A stretch of 64,000 bases of DNA from Aphanothece sacrum FPU1 (GCF_003864295.1 NZ_BDQK01000001.1:604676-668675); one strand, 5' to 3'. Shown: positions 17,790 through 26,954, numbered from the stretch's first letter. The notes: generated by a model not told the origin, from the sequence alone. Numbers and translations: made by a program.

Positions 17790-18364
17790 TATTTTTGAGC
17801 AGTTTTTTTAACCTGTTCAACCGTTAAATTTAAAGCACTGGCAATTTGTTCAACACTTAACCCTAATGCTAATAATTGAGGAACTGCTTCTACTTTAGCT
17901 TTTTGTTGTCCAATTTTTTCTCCTTCTTGTTTACCTTCTTCTAAAGCTTCTTGATAAACCTTAGTATTTTTCAAATCACTTAAACTAAACATTGCTTCTA
18001 TCTCCTCTACCAGAATTGAGTAATTCTTCATAACGAGATGTCTCTCCCGTATCAACTCCTCTATGGGGATAAATAATCACACCATACCAATTATTTCTTA
18101 ACTCACTTTTGCTTAAATAGAGAAATATTTCACTAAAAAAGCGACTATAAAAGTTAACATCAGACTGAAATTGAACTTCTAAAAAATAAATGGGTTGACT
18201 GAGAGCATTAGGCAGAAATACCCCATCAATACGAAAAGCTAATTGTTTGACTTCTACCGAAGAAAATTGATATAAATTGGCCGTTTCTGGGGGATAATTT
18301 ATCAGTTCAACAAAAGTTTGGGGAAAGGTTTGAAACAATTGATAGAAAATAGTATCAGTTTTCG
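17789..18364 (-). pseudogene. DUF2887 tandem copy 3, broken by deletion and lost start
   Basis: The homologous start codon is ACG instead of ATG (18364-18362). The N-terminal part matches copies 1 and 2 to LLNSGR, after which sequence equivalent to 221 bp of copy 1 (16401-16621) is missing. The deletion joins ATCTCCT to CTACCAG and shifts the frame, so the N-terminal frame ends within a few residues. The C-terminal third (EEIEAMFSLSDLKN to VKKTAQK) stays open in another frame. A short product from an internal ATG at 18338 would lack most of the domain. It lies first in the array and may still supply the promoter. Confidence 0.85.
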
Positions 18365-18642
18365 TAGGCTTTTCTCCTTAACTGAAGGAATGAGTATTTA
18401 GTCGAAACTACCCCAAAATACTAGAATTAAACCTTAAATAAAAATAAAGATTAGAAAAACATGACACCATCAAAAACCAGATTAATTTAGTTTAATTGTC
18501 CCTAATTTTTTAACAGCCTTATCCTATTACCATTGTAAAGAAAAGCCAAAGATCTTAAAAGATGTAATAGAAATGCCAGCTATTTCTAGGAGTTTGTCTT
18601 ACCGTTATATAGGTAGGTAATCGTGTATCGTGATCAACAACC
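18365..18642. other. Divergent intergenic region upstream of ctaC
   Basis: No gene is seen. An inverted repeat TAGAAAT / ATTTCTA (18568-18588) stands about 55 bp before the ctaC GTG, positioned for an operator or leader hairpin. No -35/-10 pair is clear enough to call. Confidence 0.35.
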
Positions 18643-19596
18643 GTGAAGATTCCAAGTAACATCATCACCCTGATAATTGGTGTTCTCATCACTCTAATTA
18701 GCCTCTGGTATGGCCAAAATCACGGACTCATGCCAGTTGCTGCCTCTGAAGATGCCAAACAGGTTGACAATATTTTCAATTTCATGATGACCATTGCTAC
18801 AGGACTTTTTCTCATAGTAGAAGGAGTTCTAATCTATTGTGTCATCGCCTTTCGCCGTGTCAAAGGGGATCAAAGCGATGGGCCTTCCATCGAAGGAAAT
18901 GTCCCATTAGAAATCCTCTGGACAGCCATTCCCACCGTCATTGTTTTTATCCTTGCCATTTATAGCTTTGAAGTCTACAACGAGTTAGGCGGACTCGATC
19001 CGATTACATCTCGTGATAGTTCCCCTCAACAAATCGCTATGCACTCCCACCATCAAGTGGCCTTAGGAATTGGCATCTATGGGGACGAAAACAGCAACAA
19101 CCCCCCCTTAATTGTCGATGTCCAAGGGATGCAATATGCTTGGATTTTTACCTATCCTCAAACGGGGATAGTCAGTGGAGAACTCCACGTTCCCAAAGAT
19201 CGACCCGTGCGACTCAACATTAAAGCGACTGATGTTCTTCATGCTTTTTGGGTACCTCAACTACGGCTAAAACAAGACGCTATCCCCGGCCGAGACTCTA
19301 TCTTAGGCTTTACCTCTAACCTTGAAGGTAACTATCCCATTGTTTGCGCTGAATTATGTGGTGCGTATCATGGGGGAATGAAATCGGTTCTTTATGTTGA
19401 AAGTCCAGAGACTTACGCCCAATGGGAAGAAGCCAATAAACCCGTTCAGGAAGCCAGTCTAGACGAGACAGTGGCCGTGAACACCAAAAACCTCTCCGAT
19501 GGGCAATATTTAGCCCCCTATGCCCAGGAAATGGGCATTCAACCAGAAACCTTGGCCCAATTAACCAGCCAGCATCAACATTCTGGTCACTTGTAA
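18643..19596 (+). CDS. ctaC: Cytochrome c oxidase subunit II
   Basis: A 317-residue subunit II of the aa3-type respiratory oxidase. Two N-terminal transmembrane helices (about 7-25 and 47-70, with another hydrophobic stretch near 91-108) precede the periplasmic or lumenal cupredoxin domain. The CuA site is complete: H200, then C235, C239, H243 and M246 in CAELCGAYHGGM. The aromatic YAW (165-167) for electron entry is present. The start is GTG 18643. ctaD follows after 28 bp, so the two are co-transcribed. Confidence 0.95.
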   Translation: MKIPSNIITLIIGVLITLISLWYGQNHGLMPVAASEDAKQVDNIFNFMMTIATGLFLIVEGVLIYCVIAFRRVKGDQSDGPSIEGNVPLEILWTAIPTVIVFILAIYSFEVYNELGGLDPITSRDSSPQQIAMHSHHQVALGIGIYGDENSNNPPLIVDVQGMQYAWIFTYPQTGIVSGELHVPKDRPVRLNIKATDVLHAFWVPQLRLKQDAIPGRDSILGFTSNLEGNYPIVCAELCGAYHGGMKSVLYVESPETYAQWEEANKPVQEASLDETVAVNTKNLSDGQYLAPYAQEMGIQPETLAQLTSQHQHSGHL

Positions 19597-19624
19597 GGAA
19601 TTTAAAAGACTCATTCAACCTCCT

Positions 19625-21292
19625 ATGACAATCACTCTAGAATCAACCCACGCAACACACAAAGAAAGGAAATGGACGGATTACTTCACCTTTTGCACTG
19701 ATCATAAGGTGATTGGTATTCAATACCTAGTGACCTCCTTTGCCTTTTACTTCATCGGTGGGGCCTTTGCTGAAGTTCTTCGTACTGAATTAGCTACCCC
19801 AGATCCCGACTTTGTTTCCCCTGAGTTGTACAACCAATTCATGACAATGCACGGGACGATCATGATCTTTTTGTGGATCGTTCCGGCCGGGGCCGCTTTT
19901 GCCAACTATCTCATTCCTTTGATGGTAGGGGCCGAAGATATGGCCTTTCCCCGTCTCAATGCGGTGGCTTTTTGGCTAACCCCTCCTGGCGGTATTCTCT
20001 TATTAGGCAGCTTTTTTGTCGATGGAGGCGCGGCCCAGTCTGGTTGGACTTCCTATCCCCCCCTCAGTCTCATTAGTGGCAAATGGGGCGAAGAAATCTG
20101 GATTTTGAGTGTTTTATTAATAGGAACCTCCTCAATTTTGGGGTCTATTAATTTTGTCACTACGATCCTCAAAATGCGGATCAAAGATATGGATTTACAC
20201 AGTATGCCCCTATTTTGTTGGGCCATGCTGGCGACTTCTGCTTTGATCCTTCTCTCTACTCCTGTATTAGCGGCTGCTTTGGTACTGTTATCTTTTGATT
20301 TGATTGCAGGAACCAGTTTCTTTAACCCCACAGGAGGGGGTGATCCGGTGGTTTACCAGCATATGTTCTGGTTTTACTCCCATCCTGCCGTTTACATCAT
20401 GATTTTGCCCTTCTTTGGCGTAATCTCTGAAGTCTTACCCGTTCACTCCCGTAAACCTGTTTTTGGTTATCGTGCGATCGCCTACTCTAGTTTAGCCATT
20501 AGCTTTTTAGGCTTAATCGTTTGGGCCCACCATATGTTTACCAGTGGTACTCCTGGTTGGTTACGGATGTTCTTTATGGCAGCCACCATGTTGATCGCCG
20601 TTCCCACAGGAATTAAAATCTTTGGCTGGTGTGCGACTATTTGGGGTGGCAAAATAAATCTCAATACTGCCATGTTATTTGGCATTGGCTTTTTAGCTAC
20701 CTTTGTCATGGGGGGTTTAACTGGAGTGATGTTATCTTCGGTTCCCTTTGATATTCACGTCCACGATACTTATTTTGTGGTAGGACATTTCCATTATGTC
20801 CTCTTTGGTGGTGCAGGAATGGGGCTATTTGCCGGGTTCTATCATTGGTTCCCCAAAATGACGGGACGCATGATTAATGAAACCCTCGGTAAAATTCATT
20901 TTGCCCTGATCTTTATTGGGATAAACGTTACCTTTTTACCCATGCACGAATTAGGGTTATTAGGGATGAACCGTCGTATTGCCCTCTATGACATTCAATT
21001 TCAACCCATTAACATAATTTGTACTGTTGGAGCCTATATATTAGGTCTTTCTGCTCTTCCCTTCATCATTAACGTTCTCTGGAGTTTAGTTAAAGGGGAA
21101 GCAGCAGGACGTAATCCTTGGCGGGCCTATACCTTGGAATGGCAAACCTCCTCCCCTCCTGCCATCGAAAACTTTGAAGAAGAACCCGTTTTATGGGCCG
21201 GCCCCTACGACTATGGTACTGATTCGGAATTGATCGATGAGGAAGAATCCGTTGACGATCTCTTAGCTGCAGTAGGTTCTCCATCCAAATAA
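19625..21292 (+). CDS. ctaD: Cytochrome c oxidase subunit I
   Basis: The 555-residue catalytic subunit of the aa3 oxidase, with twelve transmembrane helices. Haem and copper ligands appear in MTMHGTIMIF, FYSHPAVYIMILPFFG, VWAHHMFTSG and HDTYFVVGHFHYVL. The helix VI motif is YSHPxVY, without the Glu of the HPEVY version, as in A2-type haem-copper oxidases. Transcribed with ctaC; ctaE follows after a 222-bp gap that contains a repeat-formed hairpin. Confidence 0.97.
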   Translation: MTITLESTHATHKERKWTDYFTFCTDHKVIGIQYLVTSFAFYFIGGAFAEVLRTELATPDPDFVSPELYNQFMTMHGTIMIFLWIVPAGAAFANYLIPLMVGAEDMAFPRLNAVAFWLTPPGGILLLGSFFVDGGAAQSGWTSYPPLSLISGKWGEEIWILSVLLIGTSSILGSINFVTTILKMRIKDMDLHSMPLFCWAMLATSALILLSTPVLAAALVLLSFDLIAGTSFFNPTGGGDPVVYQHMFWFYSHPAVYIMILPFFGVISEVLPVHSRKPVFGYRAIAYSSLAISFLGLIVWAHHMFTSGTPGWLRMFFMAATMLIAVPTGIKIFGWCATIWGGKINLNTAMLFGIGFLATFVMGGLTGVMLSSVPFDIHVHDTYFVVGHFHYVLFGGAGMGLFAGFYHWFPKMTGRMINETLGKIHFALIFIGINVTFLPMHELGLLGMNRRIALYDIQFQPINIICTVGAYILGLSALPFIINVLWSLVKGEAAGRNPWRAYTLEWQTSSPPAIENFEEEPVLWAGPYDYGTDSELIDEEESVDDLLAAVGSPSK

Positions 21293-21303
21293 TGACCTTA
21301 TTT

Positions 21304-21450
21304 AACAATTGAAAATGAACAATTGACAATTGACAATTACTTCTATCTAAAGGGTAGAGCATTGAAAGTAAGGTTTTTCTAGCTATTTCTCTTTAACAAA
21401 GAGAAGTTTTAAACCTAATTTACCAATTGTCAATTGTCAATTGTCAATTT
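21304..21450. repeat. TTGACAA heptamer inverted repeats between ctaD and ctaE
   Basis: CAATTGACAATTGACAATT (21320-21338) and AATTGTCAATTGTCAATT (21425 onward) are inverted copies of a 7-bp-period repeat, about 87 bases apart. Together they could form a stem of about 19 bp in the ctaCDE transcript. Such TTGACAA heptamers are typical dispersed tandem repeats in cyanobacteria. Confidence 0.7.
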
Positions 21451-21514
21451 GTAAAGATGTCTCCATTCTCACTTTTTTTGTTGTCATTATCTAACTGTAA
21501 TTATCACTGTTATC

Positions 21515-22129
21515 ATGCAAGGATCAGCTATTCAAACCGCAGAAACCACCTCTCATGAATCCTCTCATGGGGGACATCATGGAGGACATCCCGATCATCG
21601 ACTATTTGGCATTGCTTTATTTCTGATTGCTGAAAGTTCTATTTTTCTGGGCCTATTTACTGCGTTTATAATTTATCGCTCTATTATGCCTGTTTGGCCC
21701 CCAGAGGGAACCCCAGAATTAGAATTATTACTCCCAGGAATTAACACTATTATCCTGGTTTCTAGTAGTTTTGTCATGCACAAAGGTCAAGCTGCTATTA
21801 AGAAAAATGATGTAGGTGGCCTTAAGTTATGGTTTGGCATTACGGCCATTATGGGCATTATTTTTCTCATGGGTCAAATGTATGAATACTTCCATCTAGA
21901 AATGGGTTTGACCACTAATTTATTTGCCAGTTGTTTCTACGCTTTAACAGGTTTTCATGGTCTTCATGTTACCTTTGGACTGTTATTAATTCTCTCAGTT
22001 TTATGGCGTTCTCGCACAGAAGGTCACTACACCAGTGAATCCTTTTTTGGTGTGGAAGCAGCAGAAATATATTGGCACTTTGTTGATGTGGTTTGGATTA
22101 TTCTGTTTATTCTCGTTTACCTGCTTTAA
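21515..22129 (+). CDS. ctaE: Cytochrome c oxidase subunit III
   Basis: A 204-residue subunit III with five transmembrane helices. Family motifs are IALFLIAESSIFLGLFTAFI, the helix with GHYTSESFFGVEAAEIYWHF and the ending VDVVWIILFILVYLL. The N-terminus is His/Gly-rich (SHGGHHGGHPDH), common in cyanobacterial CtaE. It completes the ctaCDE operon that makes the terminal respiratory oxidase. Confidence 0.95.
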   Translation: MQGSAIQTAETTSHESSHGGHHGGHPDHRLFGIALFLIAESSIFLGLFTAFIIYRSIMPVWPPEGTPELELLLPGINTIILVSSSFVMHKGQAAIKKNDVGGLKLWFGITAIMGIIFLMGQMYEYFHLEMGLTTNLFASCFYALTGFHGLHVTFGLLLILSVLWRSRTEGHYTSESFFGVEAAEIYWHFVDVVWIILFILVYLL

Positions 22130-22232
22130 ATCTAGGTTACGAAATAATTAACTGGGTTTTGACTTAGTGCTATATCTAAAAAACCCAGTTTTTTGTGTTC
22201 GCATAATAACTTAAATATCGCTTCTATAAGTC

Positions 22233-22553
22233 ATGAAAAACATTTTTAACTTTCCTCCTTTCCTCAATGATCAAGAACTTTTTGAAACAATTATATCTAA
22301 TCAAAATATCAAAATTGAACGTATTATTTCTACGGGACAAACTACACCCCAAGATACTTGGTATGATCAAGAACAGGATGAATGGGTGATTTTATTACAA
22401 GGAGAAGCAATATTATCTTATGAAAATGGTTCTCAACTTAATCTTAAAGCAGGAGATTATTTATTAATTCAATCTCATCAAAAACATCGGATAGATTACA
22501 CCAGTAATAATCCTCCTTGTATTTGGTTAGCAATTCATGGTAACTTAAACTAA
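22233..22553 (+). CDS. Cupin-domain protein
   Basis: A 106-residue single cupin. The segment TWYDQEQDEWVILLQGEAIL is the first cupin motif, and LKAGDYLLIQSHQKHRID is the second with a His at the metal-ligand site. The first motif has acidic residues where other cupins place histidines, so metal binding may be altered. It stands alone downstream of ctaE. The fold is sure; the ligand or reaction is unknown. Confidence 0.85.
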   Translation: MKNIFNFPPFLNDQELFETIISNQNIKIERIISTGQTTPQDTWYDQEQDEWVILLQGEAILSYENGSQLNLKAGDYLLIQSHQKHRIDYTSNNPPCIWLAIHGNLN

Positions 22554-22591
22554 AATAGAAATATCAAATTATTTTAATAATATCATAAGCT

Positions 22592-22714
22592 ATGGAATCG
22601 ATCGCCATCAAAACTTACAGCATCGAAGATTATTTAATTGTCTTAGAATTAGTTAAGATTACCCTCAGCTTTACTGATATTTATAATAAAGTTTTTTTAG
22701 ACCTCGATAAATAG
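22592..22714 (+). CDS. Very short ORF, possibly a gene relic
   Basis: A 40-codon frame begins MESIAIKTYSIEDYLIVLEL. The first part faintly resembles the N-terminus of Uma2-type proteins, but the rest does not, so it may be a remnant. There is no good ribosome-binding site. I keep it only as a weak candidate. Confidence 0.2.
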   Translation: MESIAIKTYSIEDYLIVLELVKITLSFTDIYNKVFLDLDK

Positions 22715-22754
22715 CCGGAGTGTCATTTCAGTTATCAGTTAGGTGAAAAACTTT

Positions 22755-22908
22755 GTAGGGGCATGGCATTAGTAAGTTATATAATCTCACCATTAAATTA
22801 ATTTTGCCATGCCCATCTGATTTTAGATTGCCATACCTAAACAATTTGGACATGGCATATTTTAAATTCGATGGTTGGCTGACAAGATTATGATTGCCAT
22901 GTCCCTAC
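22755..22908. repeat. GTAGGGGCATGGCA inverted repeat element
   Basis: GTAGGGGCATGGCA at the left end is mirrored by TGCCATGTCCCTAC at the right end. Internal TTTTGCCATGCCC and GGACATGGCA form further inverted pairs, so the unit is built of nested palindromes. The same head sequence bounds the element at 30881-31159. Confidence 0.7.
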
Positions 22909-23274
22909 AGGATGGACAATTGATGTAACAAAATCCCTTGTCAAACTTGGCTTGACATGATATTATATAGATGATGGGAAAGTCTTGCGCCTAAAGCCCC
23001 GACTTAGAGGGTGAAAAACTCGATAATTAGCTCTACAGTTTCTGAAAAGTCTAAAAGGAATTCTTGACGTTTTTTGAAATAATCACTTAATAATTCATAA
23101 AATAATCAATGCTTTTCTTCAAACTTTTCAATAAAGGCATCCAGTTCTTCCATTTTAGTCTAGATTTACTTTTTTTATTTTCTCCTATCTCATTCCTGAT
23201 GGCTATATCTGCAAAAATATACTTAAAAATAGTTTCCCCCACCCGTCAAATTCAGGAGTTAAAATGCAAATTAT
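22909..23274. other. Gene-poor stretch with decayed minus-strand coding
   Basis: No intact gene. On the minus strand one frame reads MEELDAFIEKFEEKH, then a stop, then LLSDYFKKRQEFLLDFSETV until TAA near 22997, which looks like a decayed ORF. Its 3' DNA (CGGGGCTTTAGGCG on the minus strand) recalls the right ends of the isrB and tnpB elements here. A TTGACATGATATTATATAG stretch at 22958 resembles a promoter but faces no gene. Confidence 0.3.
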
Positions 23275-23781
23275 ATGACCTGGTTACTTAAATTTCCGTT
23301 ACTATCTGTGATTATTGTTCTCGTAACTTACGGAGTCTTTGGATGGTATGTAGGCGAATCTATTGCCACTTGGAGTCATTCCCTGGGAGAACAGACTAGA
23401 ACTTGGGGTTGGGCAGTCGAAGATCAAGCCGTATTTTTAGGACTTCATATCTTAGCCGCCATGGTTATTGTGCTGATTACTAGCAGTTTAGCGGCCCCTG
23501 TTGCTTTAATGACTATTGTTTTTGGCAGTGGTTTTAAATCAGATAATCGAGCGATTATTGCCGTATTATTTTGGTCTTTTGCCGTTGTTGTAATACTACG
23601 CTGGATTAATTATTTTGTTAGATTTTTAATCCTATTCTCGGCAGCTATTTTAGGAAAATTAGCGTTACAAAATAGGGGAATGCCTCAATGGCAAGTTTTA
23701 TCAATTTTAGGGGTTATTTGTTTAGGGGGATTTATTGTCGGATTACTTAGCTTTGATTATTATGGTCATATTTTGGAATGA
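23275..23781 (+). CDS. Conserved integral membrane protein of unknown function
   Basis: A 168-residue protein with about four transmembrane helices (near 8-28, 54-85, 93-123 and 140-160) separated by short polar loops, one reading EQTRTWGWAVEDQ. I do not recognise a named domain. Codon use and a start preceded by AGGAG (CAGGAGTTAAAATG...) support a real gene. The palindromic repeat copy 3 follows directly after its stop. Function unknown. Confidence 0.75.
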   Translation: MTWLLKFPLLSVIIVLVTYGVFGWYVGESIATWSHSLGEQTRTWGWAVEDQAVFLGLHILAAMVIVLITSSLAAPVALMTIVFGSGFKSDNRAIIAVLFWSFAVVVILRWINYFVRFLILFSAAILGKLALQNRGMPQWQVLSILGVICLGGFIVGLLSFDYYGHILE

Positions 23782-23789
23782 ACTACAGC

Positions 23790-23813
23790 AGGGGTCAACG
23801 GCCGTTGACCCCT
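23790..23813. repeat. Palindromic repeat, copy 3 (24-bp core)
   Basis: AGGGGTCAACGG and CCGTTGACCCCT, identical to the core of copies at 8768 and 14866, with the outermost bases altered. It lies between the convergent membrane-protein gene and lrtA. Confidence 0.9.
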
Positions 23814-23848
23814 ACCAGATAAACCCAACCCTAAAATGAAGTTATTAG

Positions 23849-24448
23849 TTAATGAGATTCCCCTTCATTTGCGTTAGCTTCACGAGGTTGAATAACCCCG
23901 TATCCCCCATGATTACGAATATAAATCACATTGATTTCTTGGGTGTCACAATTACGAAACATAAAGAAATCATGATCGACTAATTGAAGTTGTTGTTTAG
24001 CTTCTTCAATAGACATCGCTGGCATGGCAAAATATTTCATGCGTACTACTTCTTGGGGTAATTCTGGGAGGCGATCGCCGATTAAATCTCCTTCTACTTC
24101 TTTCTCAATAACAACCTCACCAGTTTTTACCGCATTCTGAGTTTTTTGATCGTTAAGTCTTTCTTTATATTTGCGAAGCTGACGAGCAATTTTATCCGAC
24201 ACTAAATCAATACTAGCATAAAGACTTTCGCTACCTTCTTGCGCCCGAATCACTGTGCCATTGGCATAAACAGTGACCTCTGCTTTATGCTTATCAGGGA
24301 TTCTCGCATTACGTGCTACCGATAAATGAACATCTACTTTGGTCGTGATAGCCTGAAAGTGTTTGACCGCTTTTTCTACTTTCTGTTCCACATAATCGTG
24401 AATCGCTTCTGTGACGGTAATGTTATTGCCTTGAATCAAAAGCTTCAT
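23849..24448 (-). CDS. lrtA: Ribosome hibernation promoting factor, long form (LrtA)
   Basis: A 199-residue long-type HPF. The N-terminal domain (about 1-105) begins [20 protein letters not shown] and contains [20 protein letters not shown] and [20 protein letters not shown], the ribosome-binding fold. After a linker, the C-terminal dimerisation domain carries [19 protein letters not shown] and [12 protein letters not shown]. In cyanobacteria this is LrtA, the light-repressed transcript, which promotes 100S ribosome formation in the dark. The leader holds a 10-bp inverted repeat (24516-24567). Confidence 0.95.
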   Translation of the reverse strand: MKLLIQGNNITVTEAIHDYVEQKVEKAVKHFQAITTKVDVHLSVARNARIPDKHKAEVTVYANGTVIRAQEGSESLYASIDLVSDKIARQLRKYKERLNDQKTQNAVKTGEVVIEKEVEGDLIGDRLPELPQEVVRMKYFAMPAMSIEEAKQQLQLVDHDFFMFRNCDTQEINVIYIRNHGGYGVIQPREANANEGESH

Positions 24449-24515
24449 ACCAACTACTCCAAATGTGTATTTTTTGTCAACATAAACAGCAATAATTAAG
24501 CCTAGCTGTTTTTCT

Positions 24516-24567
24516 CAATACAAAGACAAATTAGCTTCCTATACTTTTAGCCTAACACTTTGTATTG
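24516..24567 (-). promoter_or_regulatory. Inverted repeat in the lrtA leader
   Basis: CAATACAAAG (24516-24525) and CTTTGTATTG (24558-24567) are perfect 10-bp arms 32 bases apart, 70-120 bp upstream of the lrtA ATG. lrtA is known in cyanobacteria for light-dependent mRNA stability mediated by a long leader; whether this stem takes part is inference. Confidence 0.4.
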
Positions 24568-24642
24568 TGCCAAACATCCTTGTTTGCTTTCTTTTCATTT
24601 TCCTTTGCATTTCTTGATATTTCTTAAAACTTGGCCCCAAAA

Positions 24643-25341
24643 ATGGAATATTCTCCCTCAAACCCCATCCCTCCTGGACAACTAAGGCGATGTATTGTCC
24701 AATCTTTCGGTATAATCCCCTATAAAGTTGTCTGGGATAAACAGCGATCGCTCGTAAAACAACGGTTAAAAGACCCTAGTTTAGACGATATCCTTTTATT
24801 ATTAGAACATCCTCCAGTTTATACTTTAGGAACGGGAGCGAGTTTAGAATATCTTAAATTTGATTCCAACATCATAACAGAAGAAATTTATCGTATTGAA
24901 AGAGGGGGAGAAGTCACCTATCATTGTCCAGGTCAATTAGTTGGATATCCTATTTTAAATTTACGTTATTATAGTCAAGATTTACATTGGTATTTACGAC
25001 AACTTGAAGAAGTAATTATTCAAGTTATTAAAGGGTATGGACTAAGCGGAGAAAGGATAACAGGATTAACTGGAGTTTGGGTCAATGGTTATAAAATTGC
25101 TGCTATTGGAATTAAGGTGAGTCGTTGGATTACTATGCACGGATTTTCCCTAAATGTTTGTCCCGATTTAACAGGATTTAATCAAATTATTCCTTGTGGA
25201 ATTGAAGATAAACCTGTTGGTAGTTTAGCACAATTTATCCCTAATATTGACTTAGAAATTGTTCGTAAAGATATTATTAAATTATTCTCTCAAGTATTCC
25301 AAGTAGAATTAATTATATCAAATGTAAAGGTCAACGGATAG
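24643..25341 (+). CDS. lipB: Octanoyl-[ACP]:protein N-octanoyltransferase
   Basis: LipB moves octanoate from acyl carrier protein to lipoyl domains, the first step of lipoate attachment. I take ATG 24643 ([11 protein letters not shown]) rather than the TTG 12 bases upstream, giving 232 residues. The motifs are [32 protein letters not shown] and [20 protein letters not shown]. In [20 protein letters not shown] and CGI, the cysteine before GI is the acyl-accepting residue. It converges with the MacB-like gene across a repeat. Confidence 0.94.
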   Translation: MEYSPSNPIPPGQLRRCIVQSFGIIPYKVVWDKQRSLVKQRLKDPSLDDILLLLEHPPVYTLGTGASLEYLKFDSNIITEEIYRIERGGEVTYHCPGQLVGYPILNLRYYSQDLHWYLRQLEEVIIQVIKGYGLSGERITGLTGVWVNGYKIAAIGIKVSRWITMHGFSLNVCPDLTGFNQIIPCGIEDKPVGSLAQFIPNIDLEIVRKDIIKLFSQVFQVELIISNVKVNG

Positions 25342-25350
25342 GCAATTTTC

Positions 25351-25381
25351 GTAGGTTGGGTTGAGGAACGAAACCCAACAT
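25351..25381. repeat. TAGGTTGGGTTGAGG repeat, partial copy
   Basis: GTAGGTTGGGTTGAGG followed by ACGAAACCCAACA forms a hairpin between the convergent lipB and MacB-like genes, matching the left arm of the unit at 13636-13711. It probably serves as a shared transcript end. Confidence 0.6.
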
Positions 25382-25392
25382 AAAAGGAAAAT

Positions 25393-26610
25393 TCAAGAAC
25401 TTCTAAGTGCAATAATCGGATTTAGTTGGGCGGCTCTTTTAGCGGGAAATACCCCAAAAAATAGACCAATTCCTCCTGATACACTCAGAGATATCACAAT
25501 AGAAGGAATAGAAATGCTGGTAGCTAAAGAAGAAACCATACTAGCGATGGTAACACCTCCAACGCCTACTCCAACACCAATTAAACCGCCTAAAATGGCT
25601 AAGAGAACGGCTTCAATAAGGAATTGTAATAAAATGTCTTTTTGAGTGGCTCCCAACGCTTTTCTGAGTCCAATTTCTTGAGTACGTTCTGTCACAGATA
25701 CTAACATAATATTCATAACTCCAATGCCTCCTACCAATAGAGAAACACTAGCGATCGCGGCTAACATTCGGGTGAGTCCTTCATTAGTTTCATCAGCAGT
25801 TTCTAAGATAGCATTTTGAGAAGAAATTAAAATATCATCATCTGCTGTTGTTGGATGGAGTAAATGGAGTAAATTTTTGATTTGAAATTCTGCTCCTTTA
25901 ACACTTTCTTGATTTTTGGCTAGGATAGAAATTAAAGTAACAGGGATGCCATGAGGAGAAGTACGACCCGTTAATTGATAAAGGGCAGTAGTTAGGGGAA
26001 CAATGGCTTTATTATCTTGATTAGAATCAAATAAAGAACCTTTTGGGGCTAATATTCCTATCACCTCAAAACTAATATTTTTAATCCTTACTTGCTGTCC
26101 GATGGGGTTTTCTTCAGGAAACAACCTCTGAGAAATTTCTGGTCCCAAAACAACCACACGGTTCATACGTTTATTATCAACTTCATTGATAAAACGTCCT
26201 TGAACAAGTTGATGATTTCTGACGCGCAAAAATTCTCCAGTTGTGCCAATAATAGGACTATTAAACATTTGTTTGCCCTTAGCTATTAGTTGATTTGCCT
26301 GAATTTCTGGTGCTACTTCGGCGACAGTGGGAACTAACCGAGCGATCGCTTGAGCATCTTCTAATAATAAAGGTTTAGCTTTAGCAGATGCAGTGCGACG
26401 AACACGAGCGGAAGTTAAGCTAACAAATAAAACATTAGGACCTAAAGCTTGAAATTGTTCGGCTGCTAATTTTTGCGCCCCTTGTCCAATAGCTACCATC
26501 CCAATAACTGAAGCATTACCAATAGTAATGCCCAACATAGTTAAACTACTACGGAGTTTATTCGCCAACAAGGCCGACACAGCCATTTTGAGATTATCTA
26601 AAATATCCAT
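25393..26610 (-). CDS. MacB-like ABC transporter permease (FtsX domain)
   Basis: A 405-residue permease. The first helix (LANKLRSSLTMLGITIGNAS) and the MacB-type periplasmic domain (about residues 45-275) precede three C-terminal helices. These contain the FtsX-type segment GGIGVMNIMLVSVTERTQEI followed by GLRKALGATQKDI. Such proteins pair with a MacB ATPase and a periplasmic adaptor to drive efflux or lipoprotein-linked transport by mechanotransmission. No ATPase gene is adjacent, so its partner must be encoded elsewhere. Confidence 0.92.
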   Translation of the reverse strand: MDILDNLKMAVSALLANKLRSSLTMLGITIGNASVIGMVAIGQGAQKLAAEQFQALGPNVLFVSLTSARVRRTASAKAKPLLLEDAQAIARLVPTVAEVAPEIQANQLIAKGKQMFNSPIIGTTGEFLRVRNHQLVQGRFINEVDNKRMNRVVVLGPEISQRLFPEENPIGQQVRIKNISFEVIGILAPKGSLFDSNQDNKAIVPLTTALYQLTGRTSPHGIPVTLISILAKNQESVKGAEFQIKNLLHLLHPTTADDDILISSQNAILETADETNEGLTRMLAAIASVSLLVGGIGVMNIMLVSVTERTQEIGLRKALGATQKDILLQFLIEAVLLAILGGLIGVGVGVGGVTIASMVSSLATSISIPSIVISLSVSGGIGLFFGVFPAKRAAQLNPIIALRSS

Positions 26611-26680
26611 AGCTCTATTTTAATATTATTTAAAATATTGATTATAACCCTTAGCAAAATTATAGTTAAGATCAATGTTT

Positions 26681-26791
26681 TTAATCCATTTTTGAGGCAT
26701 ACCAGAAAGCCCAAAAGATGATAGTAATAAATAGAATAGTGCCTAAAGTAATAGCAAAGGTGTGAAAAATGTGGGAGTCTATGAGAGTCAT
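26681..26791 (-). CDS. Single-transmembrane microprotein, 36 residues
   Basis: The frame begins at ATG 26791 with MTLIDSHIFHTFAITLGTIL, continues through a single hydrophobic helix and ends WAFWYASKMD. This architecture matches small subunits of photosynthetic or respiratory membrane complexes, but I do not recognise any named one. No strong ribosome-binding site precedes it. The frame is clean and hydrophobic with a charged C-terminus, which is unlikely by chance. It lies between the MacB-like and cobD-like genes on the same strand. Confidence 0.45.
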   Translation of the reverse strand: MTLIDSHIFHTFAITLGTILFITIIFWAFWYASKMD

Positions 26792-26879
26792 AAGCAATTG
26801 TGCATTTAATTTTTATATTTTATATTAAACTTCCTTATCCTTGTAGGGGCAAATGGCCATCATTGGTGTCAACTTAGTT

Positions 26880-26945
26880 CAAAACGCCGACAGGCTTTAG
26901 CCTGTGGCTATACCAACAAAGTCCGCGAAGGCGGACTTTCGGAAG
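26880..26945. repeat. Hairpin repeats related to the three-hairpin family
   Basis: CAGGCTTTAGCCTG (26891-26904) and AAAGTCCGCG with GCGGACTTT (26918-26939) are two adjacent hairpins. They use the same GGCTTTAGCC and GTCCGCG words as the three-hairpin unit but in a different order. They lie just after the cobD-like stop and may end its transcript. Confidence 0.6.
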
Positions 26946-26954
26946 TCTCCTGTC

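Noticed and set aside
17985-18338. Two short ORFs in the third DUF2887 copy taken as separate genes
   Set aside because: Alignment with copies 1 and 2 shows they are the two halves of one deleted, frameshifted gene lacking its start codon.
23109-23291. 60-codon ORF upstream of the membrane-protein gene
   Set aside because: No good start context. It overlaps the next gene in another frame and its composition reflects T-rich DNA.
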